Position numbers and translations under genes: made by a program
Notes under the pieces: model-generated
What the model was told of the DNA's origin: nothing
The model's database searches: none
Seen by the model: the letters and a program-made list of their open reading frames with translations, nothing else
Part shown: piece by piece, positions 1 to 6,897 of the stretch
How the letters are laid out: every line of letters begins with the position of its first letter
Position numbering within the stretch: position 1 is the first letter of the stretch
Assembly (NCBI RefSeq): GCF_012971725.1
Contig: NZ_CP048833.1
Coordinates: 4,588,001 to 4,652,000 of the forward strand
DNA from: Pseudomonas multiresinivorans
GTDB lineage: Bacteria > Pseudomonadota > Gammaproteobacteria > Pseudomonadales > Pseudomonadaceae
Reading direction: 5' to 3'
DNA length: 64,000 bases

Positions 1-221
1 CGGTCCACCCCGAGGCGCTCGAAGTCCTCGGCCGAGGCCAGGCTCACCACGACGTCTTCGGAGCTCATGTCAGCCGCGCCGCGCAGATCGATATTGGCCG
101 AGAGGTTCTGCCCCAGCGCCGCCCGCGAGGAAATGTCGCCCAGCTCAAGGGCGCCCGCCATGCCCGGCAGGAAAGCCGCCGCCACCGCCGTTGCCAACCA
201 CAATCTGTGTAACCGAGCCAT
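1..221 (-). CDS. fimV: FimV-like polar pilus assembly protein, N-terminal part (cut by window edge)
   Basis: Only the first 73 codons are present; the gene runs off the left edge. The reading starts with an ATG at 221 preceded by a GGGGGAGAGG ribosome site. It opens with a signal peptide (MARLHRLWLATAVAAAFLPG, then ending in AGA) and continues into a mature N-terminus of the FimV type (LELGDISSRAALGQNLSANI and SLASAEDFERLGVDR). FimV is a peptidoglycan-associated inner-membrane hub protein needed for type IV pili, twitching and polar localisation. As I recall, it sits just downstream of asd in Pseudomonas, as it does here. The LysM and TPR parts would lie outside the window. Confidence 0.85.
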   Translation of the reverse strand, partial: MARLHRLWLATAVAAAFLPGMAGALELGDISSRAALGQNLSANIDLRGAADMSSEDVVVSLASAEDFERLGVD

Positions 222-436
222 CCTCTCCCCCGCTGCTTGCTTGCCGTCGGCCGGCGCGAAAAGGCGCACCAGAACCTGTCCCCATGGACGGGCTGCGAGG
301 ATAGCGACTGGTTCCCGGTGGCTTTTGCGGGTGCGTCACAGAAACTGGCGCCAAAGAGCCGGCAGTGACACGGGCTGGCGTTTTTGTGCGGCGGTTCACC
401 TACACAAGGGGAACTTCTCGTGCTCCGGAAAGCACA

Positions 437-457
437 ACGCCGGCACAGGGCCGGCGT
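437..457 (-). terminator. Hairpin after asd, possible weak terminator
   Basis: An inverted repeat, ACGCCGGC / GCCGGCGT with a 5-base loop, lies 22 bases past the asd stop. The downstream T-run on the minus strand is poor (TTGTGCTTT), so termination here may be inefficient. The rest of 222-478 shows no gene; it holds the fimV leader and presumably its promoter. Confidence 0.4.
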
Positions 458-478
458 CGTGAGGTCACGCAGAGCGGA

Positions 479-1591
479 TCAACGCTCGAGCAGGATACGC
501 AGCATGCGGCGCAGCGGCTCGGCGGCGCCCCACAGCAGCTGGTCGCCGACGGTGAAGGCACCGATGTACTGCGAGCCCATGTTGAGCTTGCGCAGACGCC
601 CCACCGGAACGCTCAGGGTGCCGGTAACGGCCGCCGGAGTCAGTTCGCGCATGCTGATCTCGCGCTGGTTGGGGATCAGTTTCACCCAGGGATTGTGCTG
701 GCTGATCATGCCTTCGATGTCCGCGATGGGCACATCCTTGTTCAGCTTGATGGTCAGCGCCTGGCTGTGGCAGCGCATGGCGCCGATGCGCACGCAGATG
801 CCGTCGACCGGGATCGGGTTCTTGAAGCGACCGAGGATCTTGTTGGTTTCCGCCTGGCCTTTCCACTCTTCGCGGCTCTGGCCGTTGGGCAGTTCCTTGT
901 CGATCCACGGGATCAGGCTGCCGGCCAGCGGAGCGCCGAAGTTCTCGGTCGGCATGGAGTCGCTGCGGATGGCCTCGGCGACCTTGCGGTCGATGTCGAG
1001 GATGGCGCTGGACGGGTTGGCCAGGTCATCGGCGACGGAGGCGTTGATGGCGCCCATCTGCTTGATCAGCTCGCGCATGTTCTGCGCGCCGGCGCCGGAG
1101 GCCGCCTGGTAGGTCATGGCGCTCATCCACTCGACCAGACCGGCTTCGAACAGGCCGCCCAGGGCCATCAGCATCAGGCTGACGGTGCAGTTGCCGCCGA
1201 TGTAGTTCTTGGTGCCGGCGTCCAGCGAGTTGTCGATGACCTTGCGGTTAACCGGGTCGAGGACGATGACCGCGTCATCCTGCATGCGCAGGCTGGAAGC
1301 GGCGTCGATCCAGTAGCCCTGCCAGCCGGCTTCGCGCAGCTTGGGGAAGACTTCGCTGGTGTAGTCGCCGCCCTGGCAGGTCAGGATGACGTCGAGGGTT
1401 TTCAGTTCCTCGATGCTGTAGGCGTCCTTGAGGGGGGCAATGTCCTTGCCAATGGACGGGCCTTCGCCACCCACGTTGGAGGTGGTGAAGAACACCGGCT
1501 CGATCAGGTCGAAGTCCCGCTCTTCCAGCATCCGCTGCATGAGCACCGAACCCACCATGCCACGCCAACCGATCAGACCTACACGCTTCAT
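479..1591 (-). CDS. asd: Aspartate-semialdehyde dehydrogenase
   Basis: Reduces aspartyl-4-phosphate to aspartate semialdehyde with NADPH, the branch point to lysine/diaminopimelate, threonine and methionine, in the cytoplasm. The protein is 370 residues, the usual size for the gammaproteobacterial enzyme. It has an N-terminal nucleotide loop (GWRGMVGSVL, residues 8-17), the catalytic cysteine in GGNCTVS (Cys135), and the substrate arginine and catalytic histidine in RIGAMRCHSQ (Arg268, His275). It lies downstream of leuB on the same strand with 80 bases between them. In P. aeruginosa I recall a second asd-like (usg-1 type) gene between asd and fimV; none is present here. Confidence 0.97.
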   Translation of the reverse strand: MKRVGLIGWRGMVGSVLMQRMLEERDFDLIEPVFFTTSNVGGEGPSIGKDIAPLKDAYSIEELKTLDVILTCQGGDYTSEVFPKLREAGWQGYWIDAASSLRMQDDAVIVLDPVNRKVIDNSLDAGTKNYIGGNCTVSLMLMALGGLFEAGLVEWMSAMTYQAASGAGAQNMRELIKQMGAINASVADDLANPSSAILDIDRKVAEAIRSDSMPTENFGAPLAGSLIPWIDKELPNGQSREEWKGQAETNKILGRFKNPIPVDGICVRIGAMRCHSQALTIKLNKDVPIADIEGMISQHNPWVKLIPNQREISMRELTPAAVTGTLSVPVGRLRKLNMGSQYIGAFTVGDQLLWGAAEPLRRMLRILLER

Positions 1592-1671
1592 CGCTACTAC
1601 ACCTTCAAATATTTAGAGGGCCGTCGTTCCCGCTTTCCTACGAGCGCGCGGGAACGAGCGAGCCGGACAGA

Positions 1672-2754
1672 TTACAGATTCCGCAGAGCCGCGACTACCG
1701 CATCGCCCATTTCGCGGGTACCGACCTTGGTGCAGCCTTCGGACCAGATGTCACCGGTACGCAGGCCCTGGTCCAGGACCAGGCTCACGGCCTTCTCGAT
1801 AGCGTCGGCGGCGGCGCCTTCGTTGAAGGTGTAACGCAGCATCATCGAGACCGAGAGGATGGTCGCCAGCGGGTTGGCGATGCCCTTGCCGGCGATGTCC
1901 GGCGCGGAACCGTGGCAAGGCTCGTACATGCCCTTGTTGTTCGAATCCAGCGAGGCAGAAGGCAGCATGCCGATGGAGCCGGTGAGCATGGAAGCCTCAT
2001 CCGACAGGATGTCGCCGAACATGTTGTCGGTCACCATCACGTCGAACTGCTTGGGCGCACGGACCAGTTGCATCGCAGCGTTGTCGACGTACATGTGCGA
2101 CAGCTCGATGTCCGGGTAGTCCTTGGCGACTTCCTCGACCACTTCGCGCCACAGCTGGCTGGAAGCCAGGACGTTGGCCTTGTCCACCGAGCACAGCTTC
2201 TTGTTGCGCACGCGGGCCATGTCGAAGCCGACGCGGGCGATACGGCGGATCTCGCTTTCGCTGTACGGCAGGGTGTCGTACGCCTGGCGCTCGCCGTTCT
2301 CCAACACGCGCTGCTCGCGCGGTTGGCCGAAGTAGATGCCGCCGGTCAGCTCGCGGACGATAAGGATGTCCAGGCCGGCGACCACTTCGGGCTTCAGGCT
2401 GGAAGCATCGGCCAGTTGCGGGTAGAGGATGGCCGGGCGCAGGTTGCCGAACAGGCCCAGTTGCGAACGGATCTTCAGCAGGCCGCGCTCGGGGCGGATG
2501 TCACGCTCGATCTTGTCCCATTTCGGGCCGCCCACGGCGCCCAGCAGGACGGCGTCAGAGTTGCGCGCACGCTCCAGGGTCTCGTCGGCCAACGGTACGC
2601 CGTGCTTGTCGATGGCGGCGCCGCCGATCACGTCTTCGGTCAGCTCGAAGCCCAGGGCGAACTTGTCGTTGGCCAGCTCCAGCACCTTGACCGCTTCGGC
2701 CATGATTTCCGGGCCGATACCGTCGCCGGGGAGAACCAGAATCTGTTTGCTCAT
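1672..2754 (-). CDS. leuB: 3-isopropylmalate dehydrogenase
   Basis: Oxidatively decarboxylates 3-isopropylmalate to 2-oxoisocaproate using NAD+ in leucine synthesis. The 360-residue protein shows LPGDGIGPEIM near the start, the substrate arginine segment RSQLGLFGNLRPA, the metal-binding aspartates in VTDNMFGDILSDEA and the nucleotide segment GSAPDIAGKGIANP. The open frame extends 11 codons further upstream, but the ATG at 2754 has the GAGAG ribosome site and the standard MSKQILVLPGDG beginning. A strong terminator (2786-2826) separates it from the upstream methyltransferase gene, so leuB may not simply be the last gene of the leuCD transcript. Confidence 0.97.
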   Translation of the reverse strand: MSKQILVLPGDGIGPEIMAEAVKVLELANDKFALGFELTEDVIGGAAIDKHGVPLADETLERARNSDAVLLGAVGGPKWDKIERDIRPERGLLKIRSQLGLFGNLRPAILYPQLADASSLKPEVVAGLDILIVRELTGGIYFGQPREQRVLENGERQAYDTLPYSESEIRRIARVGFDMARVRNKKLCSVDKANVLASSQLWREVVEEVAKDYPDIELSHMYVDNAAMQLVRAPKQFDVMVTDNMFGDILSDEASMLTGSIGMLPSASLDSNNKGMYEPCHGSAPDIAGKGIANPLATILSVSMMLRYTFNEGAAADAIEKAVSLVLDQGLRTGDIWSEGCTKVGTREMGDAVVAALRNL

Positions 2755-2785
2755 CTCTCTGCTCACTTTATAAAAGTCGCTTGGC

Positions 2786-2826
2786 AAAAAACGTAACGCT
2801 CCGGGCGGCTCGCGCCACCCGGAGCG
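2786..2826 (-). terminator. Strong intrinsic terminator between the methyltransferase gene and leuB
   Basis: On the minus strand, a 13-bp stem (CGCTCCGGGTGGC / GCCGCCCGGAGCG, one G-U pair, loop GCGA) is followed by TTACGTTTTTTG. It sits 15 bases past the methyltransferase stop and 31 bases before the leuB start. A possible weak leuB promoter (TTACGT, 17 bases, TTATAA at 2768-2773) overlaps its tail, but would leave almost no leader. Confidence 0.8.
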
Positions 2827-2841
2827 GTCAAAAAGCTGAAA

Positions 2842-3606
2842 TCAGCGCTCGGCCCAGAGCACCAGCACGTCGGTGCTGAAAGAGCCCTCGGCGTCAATCT
2901 CGAAATACTCGCGCACCTCGTCGCCCATCGAAAGCTGCAGGGCACGAATGGCCTGGCGCATCACTTCGGGCGTACGCATGCGCTCGACCCAGGAAGTGAA
3001 CTCCAGGCGCAGGCGCTGCCGCTTCTGCGCAGTCACGGCGAGCCCCGCCTCTCCCACTAAGCGCGCCCACTCCGACGGCGAGTAGTCACGCACGTGGCTG
3101 GTGTCGCGCAGGACCTCGACAGTCTGCAGATAGGTATCCAGCAGAGGCAAGCCCGGCGCCGCGACGTCGATGAAGCAGGCCACGCCGCCCGGCTTGAGCA
3201 CCCGGCGCACTTCGCGCAGCGCCTGGCCGACATCCCGCCAGTGGTGCGCGGAATAGCGGCTGAAAACGAAGTCGAACTCGCCCTCTTCGAACGGCAGCTG
3301 CTCGGCGGCGCCACAGCGCGTGGAGATGTTGCCCAGGCCGCGCTCGGCGGCGGCCGAAGCCACCACGTCGAGCATCTGCTGGGACAGGTCGTAAGCCACC
3401 ACCTCGCCAGCCAGCGGCGCGACGTTGAAGCTGACGTGCCCTGCCCCGCAGCCCAGGTCCAGCACACGCGCACCGGTGGTCGCCGACAGTCGCTCACGCA
3501 GCTGGGCGAATTCCTCGCCCTGTGCGTGGACGGCACTGGTCAGGTAAGCGTTGGCCTGGGCGCCGAACTGGCGCTGGACCACTTGCTCATGGCGACTCTG
3601 GGTCAT
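2842..3606 (-). CDS. Class I SAM-dependent methyltransferase (UbiE/BioC-like)
   Basis: Predicted cytoplasmic methyltransferase of 254 residues; the substrate is unknown. It has the SAM-binding motif I VLDLGCGAGHVS, the acidic motif II region (VVAYDLSQQMLD), a motif near CGAAEQLPFEEGEFDFVFSR and the post-motif RVLKPGGVACFID. The ATG at 3606 is chosen because AAGGAGACAGTC precedes it; the frame is open 12 codons further. It lies between leuD and leuB, an arrangement I recall from P. aeruginosa, where the same unlinked-looking methyltransferase is kept. A link to leucine synthesis is possible but not shown by the sequence. Confidence 0.9.
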   Translation of the reverse strand: MTQSRHEQVVQRQFGAQANAYLTSAVHAQGEEFAQLRERLSATTGARVLDLGCGAGHVSFNVAPLAGEVVAYDLSQQMLDVVASAAAERGLGNISTRCGAAEQLPFEEGEFDFVFSRYSAHHWRDVGQALREVRRVLKPGGVACFIDVAAPGLPLLDTYLQTVEVLRDTSHVRDYSPSEWARLVGEAGLAVTAQKRQRLRLEFTSWVERMRTPEVMRQAIRALQLSMGDEVREYFEIDAEGSFSTDVLVLWAER

Positions 3607-3641
3607 GACTGTCTCCTTGGCTTGCGGTTGCTGCGGCGCCA

Positions 3642-4286
3642 TCAGGCGTCGCGGAACAACCAGGGTTGCTGCTGTTTATAGCCACCTTCGAAACTGCGGA
3701 TGGCGTCGGCGTCCTGCAGGGTCAGGCCGATGTCGTCCAGGCCGTTGAGCAGGCAATGCTTGCGGAACGCGTCCACTTCGAAGCTGTACTGCTTGCCATC
3801 CGGACGGGTCACGGTCTGCGCGGCGAGGTCGACGGTCAGCTGGTAACCCTCGGTGGATTCGCACTGGGCGAAGAGCTCGTCCACTTCTTCATCCTTCAGA
3901 ATGATCGGCAGCAGGCCGTTCTTGAAGCTGTTGTTGAAGAAGATGTCGGCGAAGCTCGGCGCGATCACGGTGCGGAAGCCGTACTCATCCAGCGCCCACG
4001 GGGCGTGCTCACGGGAAGAGCCACAACCGAAGTTCTCACGGGCCAGCAGCACGCTGGCGCCCTGGAAGCGCGGGAAGTTGAGGACGAAGTCCTTGTTGAT
4101 CGGACGCTTGGAGTTGTCCTGGTTCGGCTGGCCGACGTCCAGGTAGCGCCACTCGTCGAACAGGTTCGGGCCGAAGCCGGTGCGCTTGATCGACTTGAGG
4201 AATTGCTTGGGAATGATCTGGTCGGTGTCGACGTTGGCGCGGTCGAGCGGCGCAACGAGACCGGTGTGCTGGGTAAAGGCTTTCAT
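3642..4286 (-). CDS. leuD: 3-isopropylmalate dehydratase small subunit
   Basis: Small (swivel) subunit of isopropylmalate isomerase, which converts 2- to 3-isopropylmalate with LeuC. The 214 residues are typical for bacterial LeuD. Characteristic segments are DRANVDTDQIIPKQFLK near the start, the GCGSSREHAPWAL substrate loop near residue 90 and IAPSFADIFFNN. It follows leuC with an 11-base gap on the same strand, so the two subunits are surely co-transcribed. Confidence 0.97.
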   Translation of the reverse strand: MKAFTQHTGLVAPLDRANVDTDQIIPKQFLKSIKRTGFGPNLFDEWRYLDVGQPNQDNSKRPINKDFVLNFPRFQGASVLLARENFGCGSSREHAPWALDEYGFRTVIAPSFADIFFNNSFKNGLLPIILKDEEVDELFAQCESTEGYQLTVDLAAQTVTRPDGKQYSFEVDAFRKHCLLNGLDDIGLTLQDADAIRSFEGGYKQQQPWLFRDA

Positions 4287-4297
4287 GTTCGGTCTCC

Positions 4298-5725
4298 TCA
4301 GGCCTGCATCAATTCACGTACGTCGATGAAACGGCCGGTCACCGCGGCGGCGGCAGCCATTGCCGGGCTCACCAGGTGGGTACGACCACCGGCGCCCTGG
4401 CGGCCTTCGAAGTTACGGTTCGAAGTGGAAGCGCAATGCTCGCCACTTTCCAGGCGGTCCGGGTTCATCGCCAGGCACATGGAGCAGCCCGGTTCACGCC
4501 ATTCGAAGCCGGCTTCGATGAAGATCTTGTCCAGGCCTTCCTGTTCGGCCTGGGCTTTCACCAGACCCGAGCCCGGTACGACCAGCGCCTGCTTCACGGT
4601 CGAAGCGACCTTGCGGCCCTTGGCCACGGCGGCGGCGGCGCGCAGGTCTTCGATGCGCGAGTTGGTGCAGGAGCCGATGAACACGCGGTCCAGCTGGATA
4701 TCGGTGATCGCCTGGTTGGCGTTCAGGCCCATGTACTTGAGGGCGCGGGTGATGGAGTCGCGCTTGACCGCATCCGCCTCAGCAGCCGGGTCCGGCACGT
4801 TCTGGTCGACGGCCAGGACCATCTCGGGCGAGGTACCCCAGCTGACCTGCGGCTTGATGTCCTCGGCACGCAGCTCGACGATGGTGTCGAAGTGCGCATC
4901 GGCGTCGGAAACCAGGTCGCCCCAGGCTTCCACGGCCTTGTTCCAGTCACCACCCTGCGGCGAGAACGGACGGCCCTTCACGTACTCGATGGTCTTCTCG
5001 TCGCACGCCACCATGCCGACGCGAGCGCCCGCCTCGATGGACATGTTGCAGATGGTCATGCGGCCTTCCATGGACAGGTCGCGGATGGCGCTGCCGGCGA
5101 ATTCCAGCGCGTGGCCGTTGCCGCCGGCGGTGCCAATCTTGCCGATCACTGCGAGGACGATGTCCTTGGCGGTCACGCCGAAGGGCAATTTGCCTTCCAC
5201 GCGAACCTGCATGTTCTTCATCTTCTTGGCGACCAGGCACTGGGTGGCGAGCACGTGCTCCACCTCGGAGGTGCCGATGCCGTGGGCCAGCGCGCCAAAG
5301 GCGCCGTGGGTCGAGGTATGCGAGTCGCCGCAGACCACGGTCATGCCCGGCAGGGTCGCGCCCTGCTCCGGGCCGACCACGTGGACGATGCCCTGGCGGA
5401 CGTCGTTCATCTTGAATTCGAGGATGCCGAAGTCATCGCAGTTCTCGTCCAGGGTCTGGACCTGGATGCGCGACACCTCGTCGGCGATGGCCTGGAGGCC
5501 GCCCTTGCGCTCGGCCTGGGTGGTCGGCACGTTGTGGTCCGGAGTCGCGATGTTCGCGTCGATACGCCACGGCTTGCGGCCGGCCAGGCGCAGGCCTTCG
5601 AAGGCCTGCGGGGAAGTCACTTCGTGAAGGATGTGGCGGTCGATGTAGATGAGCGACGAACCATCGTCACGGCGCTTCACCTCGTGCATTTCCCAGAGTT
5701 TGTCGTAGAGCGTCTTGCCGGCCAT
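4298..5725 (-). CDS. leuC: 3-isopropylmalate dehydratase large subunit
   Basis: Large, [4Fe-4S] cluster-bearing subunit of isopropylmalate isomerase in leucine synthesis. The 475-residue aconitase-family protein has the three cluster cysteines in GSCTNSR (Cys353) and GCSMC (Cys414 and Cys417), plus the family segments VCGDSHTSTHGAFGALAHGIG and GGNGHALEF. It is the first gene of the minus-strand leuC-leuD-methyltransferase run and diverges from a LysR-type regulator whose gene begins 166 bases away. A good sigma-70 promoter lies at 5776-5804. Confidence 0.98.
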   Translation of the reverse strand: MAGKTLYDKLWEMHEVKRRDDGSSLIYIDRHILHEVTSPQAFEGLRLAGRKPWRIDANIATPDHNVPTTQAERKGGLQAIADEVSRIQVQTLDENCDDFGILEFKMNDVRQGIVHVVGPEQGATLPGMTVVCGDSHTSTHGAFGALAHGIGTSEVEHVLATQCLVAKKMKNMQVRVEGKLPFGVTAKDIVLAVIGKIGTAGGNGHALEFAGSAIRDLSMEGRMTICNMSIEAGARVGMVACDEKTIEYVKGRPFSPQGGDWNKAVEAWGDLVSDADAHFDTIVELRAEDIKPQVSWGTSPEMVLAVDQNVPDPAAEADAVKRDSITRALKYMGLNANQAITDIQLDRVFIGSCTNSRIEDLRAAAAVAKGRKVASTVKQALVVPGSGLVKAQAEQEGLDKIFIEAGFEWREPGCSMCLAMNPDRLESGEHCASTSNRNFEGRQGAGGRTHLVSPAMAAAAAVTGRFIDVRELMQA

Positions 5726-5775
5726 CAGAGAGTCCTCATCAGCGTCTTTCTATGCCCCTAGGGCTTGTGGGGATG

Positions 5776-5804
5776 ATGCTATGGCTTGTAATCAAATAAC
5801 TCAA
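5776..5804 (-). promoter_or_regulatory. Predicted leuC sigma-70 promoter
   Basis: On the minus strand, TTGAGT (-35, 5799-5804) and TAGCAT (-10, 5776-5781) are separated by exactly 17 bases, in an AT-rich stretch about 50 bases before leuC. The sequence match is seen; promoter activity is inferred. Confidence 0.55.
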
Positions 5805-5826
5805 ATTCATATTTTTTATCCAAAGG

Positions 5827-5841
5827 ATTCCCACGAGGAAT
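5827..5841. promoter_or_regulatory. Candidate LysR-type regulator box between leuC and its divergent regulator
   Basis: The perfect inverted repeat ATTCC-N5-GGAAT fits the T-N11-A half-site layout used by LysR-type proteins. It lies upstream of both leuC and the regulator gene, where autoregulation and leuC control would be expected. The regulator assignment rests on position only. Confidence 0.4.
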
Positions 5842-5891
5842 ACGGTGCGTTATAAAAGTCGGGCGCCGCATCCAGAGCGCAGGGAGTCGAC

Positions 5892-6785
5892 ATGGACCTG
5901 ACCAGCCTCAACACCTTCCTCGCCATCGCCGAGTCGGGCAGCTTCTCCGAAGCCGGCGAGCGCCTTCACCTGACGCAGCCAGCCATCAGCAAGCGCATCG
6001 CGGCCCTGGAGAACCAGTTGGGGGTGCGCCTGTTCGACCGCGTCGGCCGTGAAGTTACGCTCACCGAGTCCGGCCGCGCCCTGCTGCCACGCGCCTACCA
6101 GATCCTCAATGTGCTCGACGATACCCGCCGCGCCCTGACCAATCTCAACGGCGAAGTAAGCGGCCGACTGGTCCTGGCCACCAGCCACCACATCGGCCTA
6201 CATCGCCTGCCGCCGCTGCTGCGCGCCTTCACCAAGGCCCATCCGCAGGTGGCGCTGGATATCCAGTTCTGCGACTCGGAAGTGGCCTACGAGGAGATTC
6301 TCCATGGCCGCGCCGAACTGGCCGTGATCACCCTGGCGCCGGAAACCGCCGAGCCGGTGCGCGCCGTGCCGGTCTGGGACGACCCGCTGGACTTCGTCGC
6401 CGCCCCCGAGCACCCGCTGTCGGTGCAGGGCCCGGTATTCCTCGCCGACGTGGCGCGGCACCCGGCGGTATTCCCCGGCGGCAACACCTTCACCCACCAC
6501 ATCGTGCGGCGCATGTTCGAAGCCGAGGGCCTGACGCCGAACATCGGCATGAGCACCAACTACATGGAGACCATCAAGATGATGGTCTCCATCGGCCTGG
6601 CCTGGAGCGTACTGCCACGTACGATGCTGGATGACAGCGTCGTACGACTGCCGCTGCAGGACATCCAGCTCAGCCGCCAGCTCGGCTATATCCTGCATAC
6701 CGAGCGCACCCTGTCCAACGCCGCGCGGGCCTTCATGCGCCTGCTCGACGCCCAGGCGGCGGGGCTTGCACCTGTCGCGGCCTAA
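5892..6785 (+). CDS. LysR-family transcriptional regulator divergent from leuC
   Basis: A 297-residue LTTR with the N-terminal winged helix-turn-helix (FLAIAESGSFSEAGERLHLT, QPAISKRIAALE) and a periplasmic-binding-protein-like effector domain from about residue 90. It starts at an ATG preceded by GGGAGTCGAC and is followed at once by the PAS-GGDEF-EAL gene. LTTRs usually control a neighbouring divergent gene, so leuC is the obvious target, with a leucine-pathway metabolite a possible co-inducer (inference). As I recall, the same divergent arrangement exists in P. aeruginosa. Confidence 0.93.
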   Translation: MDLTSLNTFLAIAESGSFSEAGERLHLTQPAISKRIAALENQLGVRLFDRVGREVTLTESGRALLPRAYQILNVLDDTRRALTNLNGEVSGRLVLATSHHIGLHRLPPLLRAFTKAHPQVALDIQFCDSEVAYEEILHGRAELAVITLAPETAEPVRAVPVWDDPLDFVAAPEHPLSVQGPVFLADVARHPAVFPGGNTFTHHIVRRMFEAEGLTPNIGMSTNYMETIKMMVSIGLAWSVLPRTMLDDSVVRLPLQDIQLSRQLGYILHTERTLSNAARAFMRLLDAQAAGLAPVAA

Positions 6786-6897
6786 CCTCTATTGTTCTGA
6801 CAGAATTAGAAGAAGGGGCCCGAATGCCCGTCCGCACGCCACCATGCGTTAGCCGGCCCCACTTGGCCGGTACCGCCAGTTGCCGGGGAAGCGCCGC

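Noticed and set aside
4376..5761. A 461-codon open frame on the plus strand opposite leuC, and similar long frames opposite other genes (365-1834, 3666-5627, 56110-58176, 51227-53050)
   Set aside because: These follow the codon structure of real genes on the other strand in a high-GC genome, have repetitive low-complexity products and no family motifs.
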